NCBI GenBank assembly: GCA_014379885.1
Contig: JACMKW010000260.1
Location: 1 to 8,663, forward strand
Source of the DNA: Rhizobacter sp.
GTDB taxonomy: Bacteria > Pseudomonadota > Gammaproteobacteria > Burkholderiales > Burkholderiaceae
Direction: 5' to 3'
DNA: 8,663 bases
Under the pieces are notes generated by a model that made no database searches, was not told the origin of the DNA, and was given only the letters and a program-made list of their open reading frames with translations. Positions 1 to 4,931 of the stretch are shown in pieces (the first letter of the stretch is position 1; every line of letters begins with the position of its first letter). The position numbers and the translations under genes were made by a program.

Positions 1-329
1 GCGTGGCTCACAATCTGAACGCGAGCTTTAATTTCGTCGAAGGCGAAAGCATGATCATGGCGATGAAGGATGTCGCCGTCTCTTCCGGGTCGGCTTGTAC
101 TTCGGCCAGTCTGGAGCCATCTTATGTATTGCGCGCGCTCGGCCGCAGCGACGAGCTGGCACACAGCTCGATCCGCTTCACGGTCGGCAGGTTTACGACG
201 CCGGAAGAAATCGACTTCACTATCGATCTGGTGACGCGGCAGGTGGCGCGGCTGCGCGAGATGTCTCCGTTATGGGAGATGTATAAGGATGGAATTGACT
301 TAAGCACCGTGCAGTGGGCTGCACACTGA
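1..329 (+). CDS. iscS: Cysteine desulfurase IscS, C-terminal part (5' end outside window)
   Basis: This is the last 108 or so codons of the PLP-dependent enzyme that removes sulfur from L-cysteine and passes it as persulfide to IscU and other acceptors. The reading frame is open from the window edge (first full codon at 3). That GTG is an internal valine, not a start. The active-site loop [14 protein letters not shown] is present, with the persulfide cysteine codon at 96-98, matching Cys328 of the 404-residue E. coli enzyme when counted back from the C-terminus. The end [20 protein letters not shown] is the IscU-docking tail typical of housekeeping IscS and argues against NifS or SufS. The TGA at 327-329 is followed 9 bases later by iscU. 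The GAGG that overlaps the stop (328-331) serves as the iscU ribosome binding site. Identification is very secure; only the upstream part and any iscR are missing. Confidence 0.97.
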   Translation, partial: VAHNLNASFNFVEGESMIMAMKDVAVSSGSACTSASLEPSYVLRALGRSDELAHSSIRFTVGRFTTPEEIDFTIDLVTRQVARLREMSPLWEMYKDGIDLSTVQWAAH

Positions 330-338
330 GGCACACAA

Positions 339-725
339 ATGGCATACAGCACGAAATTTATCGATCATTACGAAAATCCGCGCAATGTCGGATCGTTCGA
401 CAAGAGCGACGATCAGGTCGGTACCGGAATGGTCGGCGCGCCGGCGTGCGGCGACGTGATGAAGCTGCAGATCAAGGTGAACCCGGTTACGGGCCTGATC
501 GAAGACGCCAAGTTCAAGACTTACGGCTGTGGCTCGGCCATTGCATCAAGCTCACTTGTCACCGAATGGGTCAAGGGCAAGTCGCTCGACGAAGCGCTGA
601 CCATCAAGAACACGCACATTGCCGAAGAACTCGCGCTGCCGCCGGTGAAGATCCACTGCTCCATCCTGGCCGAAGACGCGATCAAGGCAGCGGTGAACGA
701 TTACAAGGCCAAGAAAGCTCACTGA
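339..725 (+). CDS. iscU: Fe-S cluster assembly scaffold IscU
   Basis: IscU is the scaffold on which a 2Fe-2S cluster is built from IscS-derived sulfur before HscA/HscB-assisted release. The 128 residues equal the family length. The three ligand cysteines are C37 (in [11 protein letters not shown], with the conserved D39), C64 ([13 protein letters not shown]) and C107 ([15 protein letters not shown]). The HscA recognition motif LPPVK is at residues 100-104. One extra residue near position 50 relative to E. coli shifts the last two cysteines by one. The ATG at 339 lies 7 bases after GAGG, which overlaps the iscS stop, so start choice is clear. It sits 9 bases after iscS and 2 bases before iscA, consistent with one transcript and translational coupling. 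Confidence 0.98.
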   Translation: MAYSTKFIDHYENPRNVGSFDKSDDQVGTGMVGAPACGDVMKLQIKVNPVTGLIEDAKFKTYGCGSAIASSSLVTEWVKGKSLDEALTIKNTHIAEELALPPVKIHCSILAEDAIKAAVNDYKAKKAH

Positions 726-727
726 AC

Positions 728-1015
728 ATGGCGGTCACGCTGACAGAAGCTGCGGCACGCCATGTGTCTCGCTACATCACCAAACGCGGCAAGGGCGTGG
801 GAGTGCGGCTGGGCGTGAAGACCACGGGCTGTTCGGGCCTGGCCTACAAGCTCGAGTACGCTGACGACGTGGCACCCGAAGACGTGGTCTTTGAAGGCCA
901 TGGTGTCAAGGTGCTGATCGATCCCAAGAGCCTGCCCTACCTCGACGGTACCGAGCTCGATTTCGTGCGCGAGGGCCTGAACGAAGGCTTCAAGTTTCAC
1001 AACCCGCGTGAGTAA
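728..1015 (+). CDS. iscA: A-type Fe-S carrier IscA, truncated by an in-frame TAA
   Basis: IscA belongs to the HesB/IscA family, which binds iron or Fe-S clusters and passes them to apoproteins. The frame from ATG 728 gives 95 residues, clearly Isc[21 protein letters not shown] contains the first ligand C35, and [14 protein letters not shown] precedes the tail. The family normally has 107 residues ending in CGCGESF, with ligands C99 and C101. Here codon 96 is TAA (1013-1015), and the missing tail is still encoded in the same frame just after it (see the next entry). If the stop is real and not read through, the product lacks two of its three ligand cysteines and is probably impaired. A C-to-T change of CAA (Gln) to TAA would explain it; a base-calling error is the main alternative. 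The start lies 2 bases after the iscU stop, so translation is probably coupled. Confidence 0.92.
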   Translation: MAVTLTEAAARHVSRYITKRGKGVGVRLGVKTTGCSGLAYKLEYADDVAPEDVVFEGHGVKVLIDPKSLPYLDGTELDFVREGLNEGFKFHNPRE

Positions 1016-1051
1016 GTTCGATGCGGCTGCGGTGAATCGTTCCGGGTCTGA
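1016..1051 (+). pseudogene. iscA: Untranslated in-frame remainder of iscA (CGCGESF tail)
   Basis: Directly after the TAA at 1013-1015, in the same frame, the codons read V-R-C-G-C-G-E-S-F-R-V and then TGA (1049-1051). Counted from the iscA start, the two cysteines are codons 99 (TGC 1022-1024) and 101 (TGC 1028-1030), and the total would be 107 codons. All three numbers match E. coli IscA as recalled. There is no start codon in this piece, so it can only be made by stop readthrough or if the TAA is an error. Its intact state means the nonsense change is recent or the tail is still under selection. Confidence 0.85.
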
Positions 1052-1070
1052 ACCGGGCTCTTATCCCCAC

Positions 1071-1100
1071 AGGCGCGGCTTGGGTCGCGCCTTTGTTTTT
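1071..1100 (+). terminator. Intrinsic terminator-like hairpin between iscA and hscB
   Basis: A perfect 7-bp stem, AGGCGCG (1071-1077) with CGCGCCT (1086-1092), encloses an 8-base loop. It is followed by a T-rich tract, TTTGTTTTT (1092-1100). This is the classical form of a rho-independent terminator on the plus strand. It lies inside the isc operon, 18 bases before hscB, so it may cut the transcript partially and lower hscBA-fdx relative to iscSUA. No convincing promoter was seen between it and hscB, so complete termination is unlikely. Confidence 0.72.
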
Positions 1101-1117
1101 GACGAATCGAGATTGTC

Positions 1118-1636
1118 GTGAAGCTGGACGACGACGACTTCACCTTGCTGGGCCTGCCGCAACGTTTTGCGCAAGACCGCCCCTTGATCGACACGCGCTG
1201 GCGCGAGTTGCAGACCCAGGTTCACCCTGATCGTTTTGCTGCCGAAGGTGCAGCGTCGCAACGCATTGCCATGCAATGGGCCGTGCGGGTGAACGAGGCT
1301 TATCAGCGCATGAGAGACCCGCTCAAGCGCGCGGCTTATCTCTGCGAGCTGAACGGCGCGCCCATCAACGCCGAGAACAACACCGCGATGCCGCCCGGCT
1401 TTCTGGCGCAGCAAATGGAGTGGCGCGAAGCCTTGGACGAAGCCACTTCGCTGAGCGACGTGGAGGCCTTGGCTGACGCTGTCACCACACATCGCAAACA
1501 TGTACTGGAGCGCCTTCAACACACGCTCGACGCGCAAGCTGATTTTCTCGCTGCAGCGCAGCAGGTCAGAGCACTCATGTTCGTTGAGCGCTTTGCCGAT
1601 GACGTCGATCAGCGCCTGGAAGCACTGGGACAATAA
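1118..1636 (+). CDS. hscB: Fe-S assembly J-domain co-chaperone HscB
   Basis: HscB (Hsc20) brings IscU with its cluster to HscA and stimulates the HscA ATPase. The 172 residues match the usual length of about 171. The N-terminal J-domain has its HPD triad at residues 36-38 (QVHPDRFA). The segment [28 protein letters not shown] is typical of the Hsc20 J-domain and its linker. The C-terminal helical half (about 90-170) is the IscU-binding part. The start is GTG at 1118, chosen because [14 protein letters not shown] matches the family N-terminus. The ribosome binding site is weak, with only a GAG near 1109-1111. It lies just after the terminator-like hairpin and ends 7 bases before hscA. Confidence 0.95.
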   Translation: MKLDDDDFTLLGLPQRFAQDRPLIDTRWRELQTQVHPDRFAAEGAASQRIAMQWAVRVNEAYQRMRDPLKRAAYLCELNGAPINAENNTAMPPGFLAQQMEWREALDEATSLSDVEALADAVTTHRKHVLERLQHTLDAQADFLAAAQQVRALMFVERFADDVDQRLEALGQ

Positions 1637-1643
1637 ACACCAC

Positions 1644-3500
1644 ATGGCCTTGCTTCAAATTTCAGAACCCGGCGGCAGCCCGGACCCGCATCAGCGGCGC
1701 ATTGCCGTGGGCATTGACCTGGGCACCACACATTCGCTGGTGGCCGCTGTGCGCAGTGGTGTGGCCGAGTGCCTGCCCGACGCCAGCGGCCACGTGATCC
1801 TGCCTTCCGCGGTGCGCTACCTCGAACAAGGCCGCCGACAGATCGGGCACGACGCCCTGATGGAGGCGGCGACCGACCCGCGCAACACCATCGTGTCTGT
1901 CAAGCGTTTCATGGGCCGTGGGTTGACCGACATTGCGCAGCGCGAGAAGCTGCCATACGACTTTGTCGACGCCCCGGGCATGGTGCAGCTGCGCACGGTC
2001 GATGGCATCAAGTCCCCGGTTGAAGTGTCGGCCGAGATACTGGCGACCTTGCGCCACCGCGCCGAAGACACCTTTGCCGATGACTTGTTCGGCGCGGTGA
2101 TTACCGTGCCTGCGTATTTCGACGACGCACAGCGCCAGGCCACCAAAGACGCCGCGCAACTCGCTGGTCTGAACGTGCTGCGGCTCATCAACGAACCCAC
2201 GGCCGCAGCGATCGCGTACGGCCTGGAGAACGGTTCCGAAGGCCTCTATGCGGTGTACGACCTGGGGGGAGGCACCTTCGACATCTCCCTGCTGCGCCTG
2301 AGCCAGGGTGTGTTCGAGGTGGTGGCCACGGGTGGTGACTCCGCATTGGGCGGCGACGATTTCGACCGCCTGCTGGCCGACTGGGCGCTCGGCCAGAGCG
2401 GCCAACAAGCGACTACCCCGCAAGATAAACGTGCGGTGTTGGTCGCAGCACGCGCGGCGAAGGAAAAACTCTCCGCCACCGACCACGCCACCTTGGCGTG
2501 CCCGCTGGCCAGCGGCGAGTTGTCGGTGCGTGTGACGCGCGCCGAGTTTGAATCTCTCACGCATGACCTGATCAACCGCACCTTGGGCGCACTGCGAAAG
2601 GTGCTGCGCGACGCCAAGGCCGCCAAAGACGATGTGCAAGGCGTCGTGATGGTCGGTGGTTCGACCCGCATGCCGCAAGTGCAGGCGGCGGTGCGCGAGT
2701 TCTTCGGCAAGGCGCCGCTCACCAACCTCAACCCTGACGAGGTGGTGGCGCTGGGCGCCGCTATCCAGGCCAATGCCTTGGCCGGCAATGCGGGCGCCGA
2801 CGAGCTGCTGCTGCTCGACGTAATCCCCTTGTCGCTGGGGCTGGAAACCATGGGCGGCCTGGTCGAACGCATCATCCCGCGCAACAGCACCATCCCCACA
2901 GCGCGCGCACAAGACTTCACCACCTTCAAAGACGGCCAGACCGCCATGGCCATTCACGTGGTGCAGGGCGAGCGCGAACTGGTGAGTGATTGCCGCTCGC
3001 TGGCTCGCTTCGAACTGCGTGGCATACCGCCGATGGTGGCGGGCGCGGCACGCATTCGTGTGAGCTTTCAGGTGGATGCGGATGGGCTGCTGGCTGTGAG
3101 CGCACGCGAAGAAGGCTCGGGTGTCGAAGCCGCGATCACGGTGAAACCCAGCTACGGGCTGTCGGATGACGAAGTCGCGCGCATGCTGACCGAAAGCTTC
3201 ACGACTGCCGAAGTCGACATGCGCGCGCGCAGCCTGCGCGAATCTAAGGTCGAAGCTGAACGCATGCTCTTGGCAACGCGTTCTGCACTGGCGGCAGATG
3301 GCGATTTGCTGAGCGCTGACGAGCACGCGGCCATTCAGGCGCTGCTCGCGTCACTTGAGACCATTCAGCAAGGGGAAGACCACGCTGCCATCGATACGGT
3401 GGTCGAAGCCTTGGCCAAGGGCACCGAGGCCTTCGCCGCCGAGCGTATGAACCGCGGCATCCGCCGGGCGCTGGCCGGCCGGCGCGTTGAAGAAGTCTGA
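1644..3500 (+). CDS. hscA: Hsp70-type Fe-S assembly chaperone HscA
   Basis: HscA is the specialised Hsp70 that binds the LPPVK motif of IscU and, with HscB and ATP, promotes cluster transfer. The 618 residues fit the family (about 616-620). The ATPase domain (about 20-385) shows phosphate loop [10 protein letters not shown] (23-32), [33 protein letters not shown], the second phosphate loop [11 protein letters not shown] (205-215) and [12 protein letters not shown]. The linker [14 protein letters not shown] (388-401) leads to the peptide-binding domain (to about 505), followed by a helical lid. The ATG at 1644 is chosen because the frame stays open upstream through hscB but conserved sequence begins only here. 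The absence of a DnaK-like long acidic tail and the position next to hscB support HscA over DnaK. Confidence 0.97.
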   Translation: MALLQISEPGGSPDPHQRRIAVGIDLGTTHSLVAAVRSGVAECLPDASGHVILPSAVRYLEQGRRQIGHDALMEAATDPRNTIVSVKRFMGRGLTDIAQREKLPYDFVDAPGMVQLRTVDGIKSPVEVSAEILATLRHRAEDTFADDLFGAVITVPAYFDDAQRQATKDAAQLAGLNVLRLINEPTAAAIAYGLENGSEGLYAVYDLGGGTFDISLLRLSQGVFEVVATGGDSALGGDDFDRLLADWALGQSGQQATTPQDKRAVLVAARAAKEKLSATDHATLACPLASGELSVRVTRAEFESLTHDLINRTLGALRKVLRDAKAAKDDVQGVVMVGGSTRMPQVQAAVREFFGKAPLTNLNPDEVVALGAAIQANALAGNAGADELLLLDVIPLSLGLETMGGLVERIIPRNSTIPTARAQDFTTFKDGQTAMAIHVVQGERELVSDCRSLARFELRGIPPMVAGAARIRVSFQVDADGLLAVSAREEGSGVEAAITVKPSYGLSDDEVARMLTESFTTAEVDMRARSLRESKVEAERMLLATRSALAADGDLLSADEHAAIQALLASLETIQQGEDHAAIDTVVEALAKGTEAFAAERMNRGIRRALAGRRVEEV

Positions 3501-3501
3501 T

Positions 3502-3585
3502 ATGAACGTTGACCCCCACGTCGCTACGCTCATGCCCCCCGAGGGGGTGCAGGAGTTCCTTGGGACGGCCCGGCGGAACTCCTAA
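3502..3585 (+). other. 27-codon open frame linking hscA and fdx (doubtful coding)
   Basis: An ATG one base after the hscA stop opens a 27-codon frame through the palindromic repeat. Its TAA (3583-3585) overlaps the fdx ATG as TAATG. The peptide resembles nothing I recognise and mostly reflects repeat sequence, so it is probably not a functional protein. Ribosomes crossing it could deliver initiation to fdx, which has no good ribosome binding site of its own. This is inference from spacing only. Confidence 0.2.
3511..3583 (+). repeat. GC-rich palindromic intergenic repeat between hscA and fdx
   Basis: The segment has two stacked hairpins. GCCCCC (3534-3539) pairs with GGGGGT (3543-3548) around CGA. 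AGGAGTTCC (3551-3559) pairs perfectly with GGAACTCCT (3575-3583), enclosing TTGGGACGGCCCGGC. The pattern 'GACCCCCACG ... GCCCCCCGAGGGGG ... CTTGGG-CGGCCCGGC' plus a variable outer stem resembles a dispersed intergenic element I recall from Comamonadaceae genomes. Only one copy lies in this window, so repetition cannot be shown here. The outer stem ends 1 base before the fdx ATG and could affect its translation. Confidence 0.6.
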
Positions 3586-3923
3586 TGCCCATCATCAAAA
3601 TCCTTCCCCACCCCGAATACTGCCCCCAAGGCGCGCAGGTCGAGGCACCCACTGGCACTTCGATCTGCGAGGCCTTGCTAGAGCACAACATCGAGATCGA
3701 ACACGCCTGCGAGATGAGCGCGGCCTGCACCACCTGCCATGTGGTGGTGCGAGAGGGCTTCAAGTCGCTGGGTGAGATCGATGAGGTCGAAGAAGACCTG
3801 CTCGACCGCGCCTGGGGCCTGGAGCCGACCTCGCGTCTCTCATGCCAGGCCATCCTGGCCCAGCAGGACGTGACCATCGAAATCCCCAAGTACTCGATCA
3901 ATCACGCCAAAGAGAAACACTGA
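3585..3923 (+). CDS. fdx: ISC-type 2Fe-2S ferredoxin
   Basis: This is the small electron carrier of the ISC pathway, thought to supply electrons for cluster assembly on IscU. The 112 residues match the family. The four cluster ligands are C42, C48, C51 (HACEMSAACTTCHVVV) and C87 (RLSCQAIL), the adrenodoxin-like spacing. The acidic stretch GEIDEVEEDLLD (63-74) is a typical partner-binding helix. The start ATG 3585 overlaps the stop of the preceding short frame (TAATG). No good Shine-Dalgarno sequence precedes it, and the 3' arm of the repeat stem abuts it. No iscX follows before the convergent terminator region, so fdx is the last isc gene here. Confidence 0.96.
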   Translation: MPIIKILPHPEYCPQGAQVEAPTGTSICEALLEHNIEIEHACEMSAACTTCHVVVREGFKSLGEIDEVEEDLLDRAWGLEPTSRLSCQAILAQQDVTIEIPKYSINHAKEKH

Positions 3924-3942
3924 GGCGGCGCACGAGGCACTG

Positions 3943-3976
3943 AAAAAAAGCCCCTGGCCTTACGAGCCAGGGGCTT
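3943..3976 (-). terminator. Strong hairpin terminator between convergent operons
   Basis: A perfect 11-bp stem, AAGCCCCTGGC (3948-3958) with GCCAGGGGCTT (3966-3976), encloses a 7-base loop. On the minus strand it is followed by seven T (plus-strand A-run 3943-3949), the textbook rho-independent form for transcripts coming from the cheX-like gene. On the plus strand only TT follows before GCTG, so it may also stop fdx transcription, but less efficiently. It lies 19 bases after the fdx stop and 110 bases past the minus-strand stop. Confidence 0.88.
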
Positions 3977-4086
3977 GCTGAAAGGGCCGGGGCCCTACTG
4001 AGGAGACAGTCGGCAATCGCATCGCATCGCTTTTGCCGCTGGTATATCTGCAAGGGGCATGCCTGCCATCACTCTGATGGCTTGCT
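3977..4086. other. Non-coding remainder of the convergent intergenic region
   Basis: No gene was recognised here. The stretch contains a short palindrome, AGGGC...GCCCT (3983-3996), three tandem copies of ATCGC (4016-4030) inside a loose stem CGGCAA (4011-4016) / TTGCCG (4033-4038), and a compact hairpin just before the minus-strand stop (listed separately). It probably carries only 3' untranslated ends. Confidence 0.55.
4065..4081 (-). other. 7-bp hairpin just downstream of the cheX-like gene
   Basis: GCCATCA (4065-4071) pairs perfectly with TGATGGC (4075-4081) around a three-base loop, 5 bases beyond the minus-strand stop codon. No T-tract follows on the minus strand, so it is more likely a 3'-end stabilising structure or chance than the main terminator. 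Confidence 0.45.
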
Positions 4087-4545
4087 TCAACCGACTTCGG
4101 CCAGGTCCACACACACCATGCCCGGGTAGGTGTTCCATCGAAACGTGATCACGTAGGGGTGCTTGCGTGTTCGGGTTTCGTTGCTCGAACGCCCATGCAC
4201 CACGGTGGGGACTGAAATCTCCAGGTCCTTGCCCAGGGTCTTGCGAGCATTGCCGGCCAGGGTGTTGGCGATCTCGCCGACGGCGTCGAGCAGGTTGGCG
4301 CGCGACAAGTCGGTTTCGCGCTGGATCAGCAGCAGTTCCTTGAGTGCTGCCGCCGGCAGCGACACCACCACATGCCCGATGAACCGCCCCGAGAACCTCA
4401 CGATGCCATTGAAGTCGTGCCCCGGCAGCGTACCCACGCCAAGAAAAGCCGAAGTGATCTCGGGCGCGATGCGGCTGGTCACGGCGAAGTAGCGACTGAC
4501 CGAGTCGACGAACAGGCGCAGGTCTGATTCTTTCAAGGCGGCCAT
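4087..4545 (-). CDS. CheX-like chemotaxis phosphatase family protein
   Basis: The 152-residue protein resembles the CheX/CheC/FliY phosphatases that dephosphorylate CheY-type receivers. The family active-site pattern D-x-x-x-E-x-x-N appears as DAVGEIANTLAGNARKTLG, with E91 and N94 as the expected catalytic pair. One such motif per chain is CheX-like; CheC usually carries two. The preceding segment GIVRFSGRFIGHVVVSLP fits the beta-strand core of the fold. There is no signal peptide or membrane segment, so it should be cytoplasmic. It starts 3 bases after the stop of the receiver gene and lacks a clear ribosome binding site, which suggests translational coupling and that its substrate is that receiver. 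The family call is good; substrate and role are inferred. Confidence 0.82.
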   Translation of the reverse strand: MAALKESDLRLFVDSVSRYFAVTSRIAPEITSAFLGVGTLPGHDFNGIVRFSGRFIGHVVVSLPAAALKELLLIQRETDLSRANLLDAVGEIANTLAGNARKTLGKDLEISVPTVVHGRSSNETRTRKHPYVITFRWNTYPGMVCVDLAEVG

Positions 4546-4548
4546 GGC

Positions 4549-4923
4549 TCAGCTGGTGTGATCGAGTAGGCCCGTGAGCGCGAGTTGCAAGCTGTCGTCA
4601 GAGAACGGCTTGGACAGAAAGCCGTGCGCGCCCAGGCGCAGCGCCCGGATGGCGGTCGACTTGTCGTCAAGCGCGCTGATGACCAGGATGCGGGTCTTGG
4701 GGTGCAGCGCCAGCAGCGCCGGGATGCAGGCCAACCCGTCCATCTCGGGCATGGTCAAGTCCATGGTCACCACGTCGGGCGCGGCGTGCCGAACGGCGCG
4801 CAAGGCTTCGTCGCCGTTGCGTGCCAGCCCGATGAGCGTCACGTCACCCAGCGCTCCGCTTTGCACCACACGGGCAATGCGTGAGCGAACGATGTTCGAG
4901 TCGTCGACCACCAAGAGCTTCAT
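4549..4923 (-). CDS. Stand-alone CheY-like response regulator receiver
   Basis: This is a single receiver domain of 124 residues with all catalytic positions: acidic pair D7 D8 (LLVVDDSNIVR), phosphoacceptor D55 (VVTMDLTMPEMDG), S83 (ILVISALDD) and K105 (GFLSKPFSDD). No DNA-binding, enzymatic or other output domain follows, so like CheY it must act by protein contact or serve as a phosphate sink or relay. It lies 8 bases after the kinase gene and 3 bases before the CheX-like gene. The kinase is its likely phosphodonor and the CheX-like protein its likely phosphatase. The target is not visible in the window. The start ATG at 4923 is fixed by the MKLLVVDDS N-terminus typical of receivers. Confidence 0.92.
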   Translation of the reverse strand: MKLLVVDDSNIVRSRIARVVQSGALGDVTLIGLARNGDEALRAVRHAAPDVVTMDLTMPEMDGLACIPALLALHPKTRILVISALDDKSTAIRALRLGAHGFLSKPFSDDSLQLALTGLLDHTS

Positions 4924-4931
4924 GCCCTTTT

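Noticed and set aside
314..1015. Long upstream-extended reading of iscA
   Set aside because: The upstream part overlaps iscU in another frame and is Arg-rich nonsense; the IscA family begins at MAVTLTEAA (728).
1013..1051. Selenocysteine-like or alternative-code decoding of the iscA stop
   Set aside because: The codon is TAA, not TGA, and other genes in the window use TAA as a normal stop.
1097..1117. TTGACG at 1098-1103 as a -35 box for an hscB promoter
   Set aside because: A -10 box at normal spacing would fall inside hscB, and no TATAAT-like sequence is there.
1662..3326. 554-codon open frame on the minus strand opposite hscA
   Set aside because: It mirrors the strongly conserved HscA frame in GC-rich DNA; its translation is rich in His, Gln and Arg with no recognisable domain.
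1500..3500. 666-residue form of HscA starting inside hscB
   Set aside because: The extra 48 residues have no similarity to Hsp70 and overlap hscB; MALLQISE at 1644 fits the family length.
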